Assembly: GCA_021399435.1 (NCBI GenBank)
Contig: JAJTUP010000006.1
Coordinates: 558,001 to 622,000, forward strand
DNA length: 64,000 nucleotides
Source of the DNA: Diaporthe sp. PMI_573
Taxonomy: Eukaryota > Ascomycota > Sordariomycetes > Diaporthales > Diaporthaceae
Reading direction: 5' to 3'
The stretch's first letter is position 1; each line of letters starts with the position of its first letter. Shown here in pieces: positions 53,195 through 64,000 of this stretch. Below the pieces are notes generated by a model. The model was given only the letters and a program-made list of their open reading frames with translations. It made no database searches and was not told the origin of the DNA. The translations under genes and the position numbers were made by a program.

Positions 53195-53843
53195 ATGGCG
53201 ACATGGTGTGGGACGGGGTGATTCGTTGATGGGGGCGTGGGTCTCATTGCCTTTTTCTCTGCACATATCTAAATCTGTACATACGAGCTACTTAGAAATT
53301 CTGAGGGACATACATACTCTAACCTGCTCTTATAACTGCTTCAAATTATCCAAAATGACCTTTACGCACCGCCATATGTGTCTGTGTAAGCTGTCATCGC
53401 CTTGTACCAGCTTTGGCAATGGGAAGGTCGGCAATGTGGGCTGCAATCCATGCTGTCTCGCGTTGACAACTGACTGTGATTCCACCATATCACACAGAGA
53501 TTTGAGGCAATTCCGCCACTCGGGGATACTCTGCCGCAGATTTAACAACTCGCATCGCCTCGAGTTGGCAGAAGGGTTTTCACTTGTACAAGAATCCTCT
53601 TTGACTGGGAATGCTGAGCTTCTCCGGGAGGAAATATTAAGCACCAGCCCTTAGAAAGATGGTAATTATAACATCGCGAGACTGGACCAGCCAAGCCTGC
53701 TGTTTCTGTAGGAACAATTTGGTCTAGATTCCCAGGGCCCATGTGGACATCCTGGGTTGCGTGGGTAACGTTGGGGAGGAAAGGGTTTACCCGGTTTGTG
53801 TCTCAGTGTCGACACAGAATCATATGGCAATTCCGCTTTGGCG
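53195..53843. other. Intergenic region, nothing recognised
   Basis: About 650 bp, AT-richer than the lyase gene. Short frames only. Confidence 0.5.
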
Positions 53844-56222
53844 ATGAAACAAATGTTATTGAAGCAACCGTTTTTGGGAGGGGGTTTTCAGTCTCGAGAA
53901 TTGGGGTTTGATGAGTTTCGAGTCCCGCCTACTTTCCGACAAGCCCAGATCCCATTCCAGTGTCCACCGGTTCTGGATGCTCCAGCAAGCCACCACATCA
54001 TGACCGAGGCCCAATGGCGGCTCTTGCAGCGCTGCCGGGAAGATTACGTTGTTATCTCTGAAATGAGTAAACAAGTAAATAACGAAAGCATCAAGACAGC
54101 CTCTATTTTCCTCGCGAGGTCCTCACGGCTTCACAGCAGTTGGATATCAATCATCACGGTCCCTGAAGTGTCGAAGAACTGTAGCGCCGCCCAGTCAGCC
54201 ATTACTAGTTGACCAAAAATTGCCAGAGTCTCCAGTGACTCCCAAAAATAAGCCTCGACCGGTTTCATCACCGGTAGGCAGGACATCACAACTCAGAAAG
54301 GCGTCCTCGTCGCAAGCCTTGGGACTCAGCCCCAAGTCCACGGGTAGCAGGTCCGGAGATGGTGACCGGGCTGAACCAACCGGAGGCAGACAAACGATCG
54401 AGTTGGACCGCACGGGAATTCGCGACCTGCGGCACCGCTCAAGCACCAGCACCCTCTCACGTGTCACAGCCAGCTCTTTCGCAACATCGACATCCGGTGC
54501 GGGAACCATCGTGGCCATATCGAAGGACACGAGCGCCAACCGGACCGTGGGCAGCGGCCAAAACAGGCAGACTCAGGACAGCAATCAAAGCCAATCGGGC
54601 AGGACGCCTCTGGCTGCGATCACCAACGGAACAAGCCGAAATGTCCCGGCCCGCAACTCAAGGATAGTTCCGCCAAAAGCAGGAAAACTCCACTTTCGCA
54701 AAGGCACAGCACCTGGACATGGGCCCAGCCCGCATGTTCCTCTCAACCACGGCACCCAGCGGCAGGCCAGCAACAACGGAGCCGCACACCCCAACGCCAC
54801 CGGTGCTGCCGCAGCTGAGCAGGCTCCAGCGGCAGATCCAGACCCTCAAGGCCGAGAACGACGACCTGCGCGCCGTCAAGACCGCGCAGGTCGCGACCAT
54901 CGACGAGCTCCGCGTCGAGCTTCCCGCAAAGGACTATGAACACGCGCGGCTTGTGGAGCAGATGGGTGCCGAGGCTGCCGCGCTCAAGGAGGAGAAGTGG
55001 AACCTGCTGGGCCGCGTCGCGGAGCTGGAGCAGTTGCAGCAAGCGGTTGACAGCGAGCCGGAGCCCAGTATTTACGCGGCCTCGGTGCGCTCGGGTGCGC
55101 CGCCGCCGCCGAGTCACAGGGGAATTGAGGCGGAGAGAGATGGCGTCGCCGGCTACAACACGCCGTGGTCGCTGTACAACGGCTGTGGCAATGGCGAGGA
55201 TGATGGAGGCAGAAGGCACCACTCCGAAAGATCGTCCGCCGTGACGGCCAGCGCCCGCTCGTTCGTGCGGCGAAGGCCAAAGCGTCGCTGAGTCGAACCT
55301 GACAGCGGCGTCTCTGGCCGAGGAGGAGCTGGACATGCTCTCTGACCAGCTGGCGGCGCACCACGAGCAGCACGGCAAGGAGCGGCAGGCCATGGCGGCG
55401 CAGCTCGTCGCAATGGAGGGCGATCTCGCGGCGACGCGGCGGCAGTGTAACAGGGCGGAACGGCGCAGTCATGACCTCGAGGCCCGACTCGCCACCCAAG
55501 TAGCGCTCGTCCGGCATCATTCTCTGGCTGCACCTCCGGCTCCGGCGCCGACGCCGCCAATCCCCGACCTGCCAGTACTGACATACGCAAAAGTGGGGTT
55601 CGTGTGGTTCGACACGGTGAGGAGCGCGTTCAAGTACTGGGGCCTGTCCGAGTTCATCTCGCAGCCGGACGAGACCCTGTTCGCGGAGACGGACCTGGAC
55701 CGGGAGGGCCGGCGCCTGCGGGCCGTGGTGCTTCTAAAGCGGGCCATGGATGACGACATCCTGGACGACGTCATGTACCTGCAGAACCAGAGGTGCATCT
55801 CGGCGCCCTCAACGCCCCCTGATACCGGGGTTCAGCAGTAGCAAGGCCTGCCGCCCGAGATCGAGTCGCCCTACTTCCTCTTCCACACCGCCGCCATCCT
55901 CAAGCGGACCGTGCCCAGCTCCCTGACGGACTTTGGCTGGCTCGACCGCATCGGCGACTCTGACTTTGAGGGCATCGAGGGCTTCGCGAGCCTTGTTAAC
56001 ATACTGAACCACCGCCATAGCCAGCTGTACGGTACGACCGTGGACCACTACGACGCGCCGGTCCCCAAGATCCAGGAGAATATGTCGAGACGGTTTCCGG
56101 ACTTGGAGAAGTCGTTGATGGACCTAGGGCCAGCGCCCAAGAAGTGGTGGCATCTGGCCCTGTGGATGTCGAAGATGGTGAAGAGGAGACAGGGGCGTAT
56201 AGCTGATATCAACGAAGCATGA
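53844..56222 (+). pseudogene. Broken coiled-coil protein gene, family unknown
   Basis: Successive stretches of coding-like sequence lie in different frames. 54229-54800 is Ser/Thr/Arg-rich and disordered (SPVTPKNKPRPVSSPVG onward). From about 54719-54830 the reading moves to the next frame, with a strong coiled coil (LQRQIQTLKAENDDLR, VAELEQLQQAVD). Near 55250-55300 it moves again (LAEEELDMLSDQLAAHHEQ and more coil), then enters a folded C-terminal domain (VGFVWFDTVRSAFKYWGLSEF, LRAVVLLKRAMDDDILDDVM). An in-frame TAG at 55839-55841 is followed in the same frame by GLPPEIESPYFLFHTAAIL and TDFGWLDRIGDSDFEG, ending at 56222. I found no introns that would mend the shifts. The 5' part (53844-54074, joined by a possible 154-bp intron) is uncertain. 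The domain is not recognised. Confidence 0.6.
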
Positions 56223-56849
56223 CATAATAGGATACTCTTCAATTCCGATTCTTTTCCCGGAATGTCACTGGCCATCGATCATTGAGTGGCGCGCGGCCAG
56301 CTGGGCGTTCGAGACGTGGAGGTACCTTTGAGGCTGAGGTGGAAGTCGATGCCTGTAGAGCATCCGATTATGTGTAGCTTTTGCAATTATCTTTCATTTG
56401 TCTGCAGCTTTGGCCGCCATTGCGGACATATTATACCCCCCCCCCCCGGTTCAGTTTCAATATACGACTCTCTAAGCGCCTCGCCGCGATTCGACGGGCT
56501 GTCGTCCTCTACACTCGCCTATATTCAAAGGCCCTTCGCTTGGATACCCGTGGGCTGGCGCGGCTGTTTGATGCCTTGCTAGCCCGCACCCACGGCTTCC
56601 TATCCTCGAAGCACGCGACGGCGAGGCGAAAGCGTGCCTATACAGCTTATCCTGCGTCTCAGAGGTTGTCCGTGCCGAATCGGTAATTCCTATATCCCGG
56701 TTATGGCCATTACCCTCCTTGGCTGGCGATTTCTTGCTGGACGTTTCAGTCCCTGCTGCGCCGCCAAAAGCGTGTTGAGTGCTTTGGCCCTCGAGCCAGT
56801 GATCAATTTGATCCTTTCAGTTTTGAAACGCGTGTCGTCCGCTTCTAGT
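56223..56849. other. Convergent intergenic region with C12 tract
   Basis: About 630 bp between two converging genes. A run of 12 C is at 56436-56447. Frames present but not convincing. Confidence 0.5.
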
Positions 56850-58214
56850 TCACCCTGCTGACCGATGCTGAGCTGCCCTTGACTTTGCCTCCCTCAATTC
56901 CAATATGTCCGCCAACAGGAATTTCTGTTCTTCGATTTCTAGGCCATTAGGAGGAGCGTTTCTCGATGGTGGTGCTTGGTGAGGGGCGGGTAATTCCTGC
57001 TCATCCCCGCGTGCTTGGTACCCCTGGTTGTCGGGCAGTTCGGCCTGAGGCTTCGATTCGGGCAGGATGGCAGGTAAAGCCTCGACTGGCTGTGCGGATT
57101 TGAACTCTCTTCCCATTGAATGGCTTCTTTGTGGGACTGCGTAAAAGTCGTTTTCGCCCTGAACGCTCCATTCGGACGCTGGTGAATGGACATCATAGTC
57201 AGGAGGCGACCAGGGATGTCGTGCTGAGTTGGCCCAAGCAGCGTTGTCGTTGGTTACAGCCGGTGCGGGAGGGATGGTTTCTTGGGGTAATATCGGTGCG
57301 GATGTCCGTTCGTGTGACGCTGACGCCTCAGCATAGTATTGTTGTTGCACCGGCTGTTGGTACTCGTGAACAGGTGATGAGTGATAGGCCGAGTTCGGCG
57401 TGTGGGTGGAATGAGAGATGGTCGACTGGCTGGAGGCGGCGAGATAGGGGTCGTAGTAGGCGTCGGGGGGCTTGGTTCGCTTTTCGAATCGTCCTCCGTC
57501 GACCAGGTTAACAATATCGCCATCGACAAAATTGACCATATCCTTAGCGACCTTCCGCTTTTGTCGCCTCCGCCACCACATCCACAGACCCATTGTGAAT
57601 ATTGCGATAATGCCAAGCGCGACGGCGAGGGCAACGCCAACCTTGGCGCCCGAGTTCAAGCCGGGTGAGTCGGGAGGTGGGCCGTGAGCGTACGGCCTGT
57701 CGGATGTTGTGGGCGTCGGTGTCGGCAGGGCGGTTCCGCTCCAGGTGGTCTCCTGTCGTGATCTCGCTAGGGCTGTCCACCTCTCCGTGGTGGCACCCTC
57801 GCCTGCAACCTGACCTGCCCTCAGGTCGAACCAGCAGGGGACGTTAGTGGTTACGTTCAGACGGACGAGCGTGGATGCGTTGTCAGGCTCGGCTTCTTGC
57901 ACCTGTACTAGAGCACAGTCAGTGGTGGGAACGAGAGCCGGGGAAGGAGGAGCTGGGGTGGCGGACGTACGCTGCGTGGTGACGCCGTTGATGCTGCAAA
58001 AGGTGTAGAGAACGGGGGCGAGAAAAGTGGACTCGTATGTGACCTTCACGGTATCAAGATTGTAAAAGGATTCGCCACCGACGGGATAGAGGAAGGTAGT
58101 GCCATCAACGTTTGTCGCAGAAGATGAGGAAATCAAAACGAGACCCGCAACGAGGAAGCAGCGGAAGCGAGAGAGGAAGGGGTCATGCCGTCGCAGGGTG
58201 CACATTCCCAGCAT
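56850..58214 (-). CDS. Single-pass membrane protein with extracellular N-terminus
   Basis: Start at the ATG at 58214 (alternative 58205); the frame is open up to 58550, but that part is Arg/Pro-rich and unlike protein, so probably leader. A signal peptide (CFLVAGLVLISSSSA) precedes an ectodomain with TTFLYPVGGESFYNLDTVKVTYES, two or more Cys and N-glycosylation sites (LNVTTNVPCWFDLRAG). A 63-bp in-frame intron at 57970-57908 (GTACGT...CTCTAG) is likely, because the stretch it removes is Pro/Ala-rich and unlike its surroundings; retention would add 21 codons. After a Ser/Thr/Pro stalk comes one transmembrane helix (VGVALAVALGIIAIFTMGLWMWW) and a basic stop-transfer RRRQKRK. A cytoplasmic tail of about 230 residues is Pro/Gln/Ser/Tyr-rich. 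The plan matches fungal wall-sensor-like or mid2-like proteins of unknown ligand. Spliced length about 433 residues. Confidence 0.78.
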   Translation of the reverse strand: MLGMCTLRRHDPFLSRFRCFLVAGLVLISSSSATNVDGTTFLYPVGGESFYNLDTVKVTYESTFLAPVLYTFCSINGVTTQRTSATPAPPSPALVPTTDCALVQVQEAEPDNASTLVRLNVTTNVPCWFDLRAGQVAGEGATTERWTALARSRQETTWSGTALPTPTPTTSDRPYAHGPPPDSPGLNSGAKVGVALAVALGIIAIFTMGLWMWWRRRQKRKVAKDMVNFVDGDIVNLVDGGRFEKRTKPPDAYYDPYLAASSQSTISHSTHTPNSAYHSSPVHEYQQPVQQQYYAEASASHERTSAPILPQETIPPAPAVTNDNAAWANSARHPWSPPDYDVHSPASEWSVQGENDFYAVPQRSHSMGREFKSAQPVEALPAILPESKPQAELPDNQGYQARGDEQELPAPHQAPPSRNAPPNGLEIEEQKFLLADILELREAKSRAAQHRSAG

Positions 58215-60362
58215 TGTGGAAAAGGACCGGACAGGCGAGACGGCTTCATTGATGGTTCGGGCGTCGGTGCGTGGATCTCGACATGAGCGGAGGTGTCGGC
58301 GAGGGCGAGGGCGTGGGCGTGGGCGTGGATTTGGCTTACGAAGCGGGAGTTGTCGACGGTGAGAAGTTGTTGCTGCTGTGAGAAGAACAATCAGGTCAGA
58401 TGGAGACCAGGCGAGATGATGCGACGGATTCAAGGTTCCCACAGGTTGGGTGATCCAGCTGATCGGAATCGGGGTTGGGAGAGGAGACGGGAGGAGAACT
58501 AGACTAGGAGCCAACGGGCGGGTTTGGCGTGCCCAGTACAATAAGCCCATGGCTCTCGCTCGGCATGGGAAACAGCAGCAGGAGACGAGCTGGGGACGAC
58601 CACGGGTGGGTGGGGGGGCCTGGCAGGTGCGGGCTGGTGGGCCGTTGCGCCCTTGCCAAGTTCGGCTCTAGGTTGCTGAGCCCCCCTGCAGCCCTGCCTC
58701 CTCCCCTCTGTGTGTGGCCTTTCAATCCAGCCATCCTCATGGTCAAGATGTCTTGTCTGTGTCTGTCTGTCTATCTGTCCGTCACACCCACACAGGACTT
58801 GGTTCTGCCTCCATATCCGGTCTGCAAAGAAGAGCCCGTCCTCTGGCTTCCCAAGACTTATTCTCCTCCGAATGCTAGTCAGCAAACCTCGGATCTCGCT
58901 GTATTGACTGGCCAAACACAGATCCACACGTAATTCACCCCATAGAAGAGACTGCAGTACGCCCTGTCTGTCAGCCTATCTACTCTGCCACAGCCAACCA
59001 GAGACATGACCTCAGGCACAGCACTGCTACGCCGCAATCCTGAAACCAGGTGTCACCCAGCTGAGGATGATCAAGCTCCCATCACCACCGGCGCCTGCCC
59101 AGCCAATCGTCTCCACCTTGGCGCGCTTCTCCCACATTTTGTGTCACCGACCGGTTCCGCAACAAATCAATAGCCTAGGCGCCAATCCTCCTCCTGTCCG
59201 GCAGCACGCTAATACTACTTGGTCGAATCCCGCTCTGGTGTGGCCAATGGGCCGGGCCAGTGCTTTTTCCGGACTGGATTAATATTCTACAGAATTCCGG
59301 CTTGACAGCCCGCTATGTATGCTCGCTGACGATGGCTTTGATGCAAATAAACAGAGAGCAAAATGGTCAACATATCCCAGCGTGGATGATGAGGGCCTCT
59401 GGAGACAGTATATAATTAACCAGAGCTGCCGCCCAACAAAAGTGCTAGTGCACTTGCTTGCCAGAATCCCTTGATCATCGCTGCTGGACACTGTGGACGT
59501 AGATGCAGTGAAGCGTCTACGGGGAAACAAGTTCTTGCATGGGTAGTCTTCAATTTTTTTTTTTTTAAAATGATGTTCGTCTTTACCAAATACTGGATCT
59601 CGGATTGTGAGTGTGAAGCATTGTTTGCAATTCCCAGTGGCGTCTACTTGAAGACCAGCTTCAACAACAGGAAGATGGCCTCTGAACATGGAGCACTGGC
59701 CCACCCAACTCCTTTCCCTCTGTTCAATCTCCAATAGACATAAGCATGCTCAAGGCTGCATGGCTCCCCAATTTGTGGCTCATGTTTATCTTCTCATGGC
59801 ATCTATGCCAGAGCTAGTAGGAGTTGGGTGGTGGTCCTCTCTTTGCAGTTTGATATATTAATTTGAATCTCATGAGCTGGCAAATGTGTCACTAGAAACT
59901 CCTAGATCCCAACAATCCATGGGCACATGGTAAACGGCCTTCTGGACCCATTTCCCCAGCTTCACCTTGTCCGGAATATCTTGTCCGGAATCGTTTGCAC
60001 CGGTGACATGCCATGCCTCGTTTACTGGCCCACTCTTTTTGTTTATGCTGAATCACTGGTTGCCCAACTATCTGTGTGCTTCGATACATCTTGTTTGCCT
60101 CTTAACTTACTCCATCACCTTGGTGGACCCTTTCACCCTACAATCAACCTTGCCAAATCCCATCCCTCAAAGTTGGGAACCCTCACAACCTTCGATCTTT
60201 TCAAACCTGATCAACCCAGTCAAGTTGTACCACTTTCCCTTCCAGCAGTGCTTCTCTATCGAGCCTGTGGAAGACAGTCTTTCCTCCCTGCTTGTGTTCT
60301 TCCACACCAGCCTTTCCTTTCTAGAGCACCTCTATTGACCAAACAGCACACCCAACAGCACG
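58215..60362. other. 2.1 kb divergent intergenic region
   Basis: Holds the promoters of the membrane protein (-) and the mucin-like gene (+). A T12-13 run lies near 59551. CT-rich, leader-like sequence precedes 60363. No gene recognised. Confidence 0.5.
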
Positions 60363-63300
60363 ATGCTGCTGATTATGTGGCTTCTTGTCGCCTTTGGCTC
60401 TGCCCTTGGCATTGCGACCGCTGGTAAGTGACGAGATCTTTGCGTTAGTCTCGATTGCTTTGCTAATCCTCTGTGATGCCTCAGAGTATGACACCAGCAC
60501 CTGCTCTACCTTTGCGACCACTTTTGCGACCACTTCTTCGACCACCTTGACCATTCCTCCGGTTACTATTGTCAAGACGTCCACTGTGGCCACCGTCACG
60601 CTCAGTGGCAGAGGCCTTGCAACCCATCTGGACTTTGTCAATGCCTACCCGTCCACATCATCAGCTGTCCTAGATCAGACTGTCACTGTTGACGCCTGGC
60701 GCATCGAGACCCTCGTTCAGTGCGGGGAGTCAACCTCCACCCTCTATGAGACAATTTCTTGGACCATAGAGTCCGAGACGGCGATGAGCAGCAGCATTGC
60801 CTCTTCTACTCTTGCCTCAGCTACGCCGAGCTTGAGCGTTTCGACAAATCAGTCTGTGGCACCGGGTTCCTCCTCTCCGAGTACTGAGGTGTCCTTGACC
60901 TCATGCTCCGAGCCAAGCGACACCTCAGCCATTCAGTCCTCGACAATAGAATCGCTCCTACCATACAGCGCCAGCCCTGTGTATAGCTTTAGCACATACC
61001 CTGAGCCCAGCCCCAGGAGTCCAACTCTTCCTTCAGGAGCGCCAACAACTGCTTTCTCATCCACCAAGTCAACTCCAGCCATCGGCAGTTACTCCGAGTC
61101 TAGCTTCAGTTTCCCAAGCTATACTCCTGCTCTGAGTCCCACCTCTTCAAATGCCACCACTTTGGGTACCTACACTACGCCCAGCCTGGGTACTTATATT
61201 ACACCCACTCTGAGTACCTCCACTGCATCAGCTTCGACTACCTACACTGCACCCACTTTGAGCACGCACTTTTTACCTACCCTGGGCACTTATTTTCCTC
61301 CCAGTGCTGGCTACTCGACTGGGACCTCTCCACCTGGCATGTCGGCACCGCCTGCAGCCCCTTCCACGCAACATGGAAGCTCAACAGTTTTCAGCACCAC
61401 GAGCGGGTGCAGTAGCAGTTCTCAATCTTCGACCACATCGACGGCAGAGCCCTCGGCCACAGAGTCGTCATCATCTACAGAGGCATCTACCACAATCATC
61501 GTCATCCCACCTGAGCAGAGCTCAAGCTTCGGCCTGTCACCAACCATGTCAAGCCAGACATCCGGTGCTTGGTCTTCCACGGAAACGACCACGTCCAGTC
61601 CGGTCTCTCCGTCCGGTTCCAGCAGTACCTCCGCAGTGACCTCGGTTTCTTTGCCCCCGAGCAGCCCTCCGGGAACGAGTACACCGACAAGCTTCTCGAT
61701 GCCAAGCACCACGGTGACCAGCTCATCAGTCACCGTCTCTTCATCATCATCAATGAGCCCGACTGCGCCGAGTTCTAGCCTTACACAATCTAGCCCATCT
61801 GTTTCTGGCTCGTCGTCTGCTGGCTCTACACTGGTGAGCTCAATTACATCCAGTCCCAGCTTGTCCAGCTCATTTTCCTCGGTTGCTCCAAGTCTGCCAC
61901 TCACGTCGCAAATTAGCTCAACTTCAAGCCCATTGTCATCTACAAGTGCCGCTTCCAGTACGATTTCAACAGGCACTCTTACTCCCACCCCATCATCACC
62001 ACCTCAAATTTCCAGCGGTTCAACTATCACCCTGCTGCCTCCTCCGACTGAAGGCGGCTCGACGCAGACGTCTGGTGGCTCAACTCTGACCTCCGGCATC
62101 TCAACGATTATCGTGCCGCTGCCTCCATCTTCTGGAAGCTCAACCATCATTACTACGCCTTCTGTGACCCCTAGTGCTTCAACTTCTGGTGGTTCGACTA
62201 TTGTTGTGCCGCTTCCTTCAACTGGCGGCTCAACCTTGACCTCGGGTGGTGCGACTATTGTGCTGCCGCCTCCTTCGAGTTCTTCGATATCCAGTCCTTT
62301 GCCATCCAGTGTTCCGACTGAAACTCCAACTTCCATGCTGCCGCCTCCTCCACCTCCCAGCATAACCACGACGACTCCAGAAGGCGCAACGAGTTCTTCC
62401 CTGCCTCCAACTGTCGATCCAACTCCTAGCCGACCGGCTGATGAACCGACTTCTGAACCTGAGCTACCGCCTACTTCTGCCTCTTTCTTCTCACTGAGCA
62501 CAACCTCATCATTCACCTCATCATCATTTGTGCCTCCAACCCCAACTTCCAATGCTACAGCGCGTGTCGTAATTCCACATTATCAATTCAAAGTTGGGGA
62601 GGTGTCCTACTTTGTCCCTTTATGCTCTGACCCACCGCAGACCCTTTGGTTCACAACTGGGGACAATGATCACCGGGAACTGCATACTTTTAACCTCACC
62701 TGCCATGGCATCACTTGCGACTCAGGTGATGTTCACCCTCTTCCTTCAGACATTGCGTTTGGCAATTGCCAAGACACGACGATGTGTGGCGTGTCGTTTT
62801 GCTTCTCCAGACGCTTTGATTGGGGCATCAGTACCGACAACACTGTCACTTGTGATGACGTGAAGTTGTCGCGACTGCAATCTCGAGGACCGTGCTTGGA
62901 TAATGAAGTCTGTTCAAACATCACAAAGATTGCAGACAAACTTGCCGGACTTCGAAATGCTGCCAATGCTGCAGGCTCAACTGCAGAACAGGGGCTGTCC
63001 ATGGTTGGCTGTGCTGCCCAACAGGCCTTCCAAAAGACAGCTGCTTATTATTTCGAAAGTAAGTTTATGTTGTGTCACTATTCGTCTGACACTTCCGCTC
63101 CTTCCATGGGATGGCTGACTGATGTTTCACGCAGTGGCGCAGAAGGAATGGAGCATTATCGAGAAGGACATAGAGATGATCAAGAAAATCTTGGGTGCCC
63201 TCTTTGTCCTCAACACCCAAGTCACACAGCCAGTCCAAGTCTGGATCGATGAAAACGACGAAGCATTCCAGGAGCTCGTGTGCTACCTCGATGATGATGG

Positions 63301-64000
63301 CAGCCGCATTTGGCGGGCTGTGGAGAAGCACTCAAGCCTGCATGCAGGCCTCAACGCGCTCAACTCCATGAACGACATTATTCACAAGAACCTAATACTG
63401 CTCGTCATCGAAATCGTTCTCGCGAATCTGATTCAGAACCTTTACCATCAGTATTCAGCCTACATCACAAGCTCAGGGCACATCATCCAAGGTTGGACAC
63501 AAGCATGGCGCCTTTGCACCACCAAGTGGGATTATGGGAGCTTGGAGAATCGAGAGGAGAAGCCTGACGAGGATGATGAAGACGACTGGCTCCCCCGATA
63601 TGAGATATTCACCAAGCCTGACTCCAGCATCGCATCCCTCCGTTCTATGGAGCGCGTATTGGCCAGTCCCGGCTGGGAGGCTTCTTATGACGGTCATGTC
63701 GTCAAGGGCTACGTCGTGGATCTCAACATCATGCAAGCTCTGCTGCCCAAAACCATGCCTTTCGTCGACGGGACCTTTCGCTTTGTATGGAATGGCCCGG
63801 CAGACAACTCAAAATCCGCAGTGTCTAATTTCCTGGACGAGTTCGACCTCAAACCATTTGATCTGGAGCAATTTACTTCCCGCGATGCTTCCAGGAACAT
63901 GAGTGCTCCGGTGGTGTCGGAAGACTTGGCTCTGGACTTTGACCCATACGACTGGCCGGAGCCTACAGGCTCACAGCGGATCGAGAAGCCATCTGGGAAT
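60363..64000 (+). CDS. Large Ser/Thr-rich secreted or surface protein, cut at the window edge
   Basis: Exons 60363-60423, 60485-63058 and 63135 to beyond 64000; introns of 61 and 76 bp with GTAAGT donors; at least 1167 residues, no stop seen. Residues 1-20 are a signal peptide (MLLIMWLLVAFGSALGIATA), whose end is joined by the first splice to EYDTSTCSTF. Residues about 25-700 are mucin-like: very rich in Ser, Thr and Pro, with imperfect repeats such as LGTYTTP/LGTYITP and GGSTLTSGGSTIV/LPPP, surely heavily O-glycosylated. Residues about 710-880 form a Cys-containing folded domain (YFVPLCSDPPQTLWFTTGD, HTFNLTCHGITCDSGD, CGVSFCFSRRFDWG). The third exon adds a helical, charged region with a hydrophobic stretch (NLILLVIEIVLANLIQNLY) that may span or touch a membrane, then an acidic part. 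No GPI signal is visible within the window. Adhesin-like or wall protein by architecture; family not recognised. Confidence 0.82.

Noticed and set aside
61422..62552. Long minus-strand acidic frames over the Ser/Thr stalk
   Set aside because: Result of Ser/Thr codon bias on the plus strand; Asp/Glu/Val-rich sequence is the expected shadow.

Overview
The window is nuclear DNA of a filamentous ascomycete (Pezizomycotina, most likely Sordariomycetes). Reasons: protein-coding genes are interrupted by short 50-150 bp GT-AG introns, often with CTAAC/CTGAC-like branch sites. The gene repertoire is typical of such fungi: HET-domain proteins, a fungal-rhodopsin 7TM protein, a type I metacaspase, a PL20 glucuronan lyase with a fungal CBM1, an ACC-synthase-like PLP enzyme, small secreted cysteine-rich proteins and a Tc1-type transposon. 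There are no operons, Shine-Dalgarno sites, CRISPR arrays or convincing tRNA/rRNA genes. All splice models below were worked out by hand from splice signals, phase and continuity of protein family signal.

Layout. 0.2-1.2 kb: low-complexity hypothetical protein. 2.1-3.5 kb: four-exon MDR alcohol dehydrogenase/quinone-oxidoreductase-like enzyme. 4.0-5.1 kb: tandem pair of small secreted 8-cysteine proteins with a shared intron position and a shared core promoter block. 7.0-10.7 kb: 1226-residue disordered acidic protein. 11.8-14.4 kb: decayed HET-domain gene. 14.9-15.6 kb: small three-exon Cys-rich gene. 15.6-21.9 kb: about 6.3 kb without a recognisable gene, leading into a C2H2 zinc-finger regulator (21.9-24.3 kb). 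25.3-26.5 kb (-): SAM-dependent O-methyltransferase. 26.5-30.3 kb: gene-poor, with ORF fragments only. 30.3-31.9 kb: 7TM rhodopsin-like protein. 32.9-35.2 kb: intact HET-domain protein. 36.3-38.0 kb: F-box-like protein. 38.7-39.9 kb (-): WW/glycine-zipper/acidic-tail protein. 42.8-44.2 kb: metacaspase. 44.7-44.9 kb (-): small basic protein. 46.4-47.7 kb: Tc1/mariner-like transposon with perfect 28-bp terminal inverted repeats and an apparently intact transposase. 48.1-49.7 kb: ACC-synthase-like aminotransferase. 50.1-51.4 kb: unknown protein. 52.0-53.2 kb: glucuronan lyase-CBM1. 53.8-56.2 kb: broken coiled-coil gene. 56.9-58.2 kb (-): single-pass membrane protein. 60.4 kb to the end: very large Ser/Thr-rich secreted or surface protein, cut by the window edge.

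The genes do not form one pathway. Themes are self/non-self recognition and cell death (two HET genes, metacaspase), secretion and surface (secreted Cys-rich pair, glucuronan lyase, mucin-like protein, two membrane proteins) and gene decay. Both broken genes contain in-frame stops that could each come from one C-to-T change. The best candidates for something undescribed are the tandem 8-Cys secreted pair, the mucin-like protein with a folded Cys-rich domain and further C-terminal region, and the WW/glycine-zipper protein.
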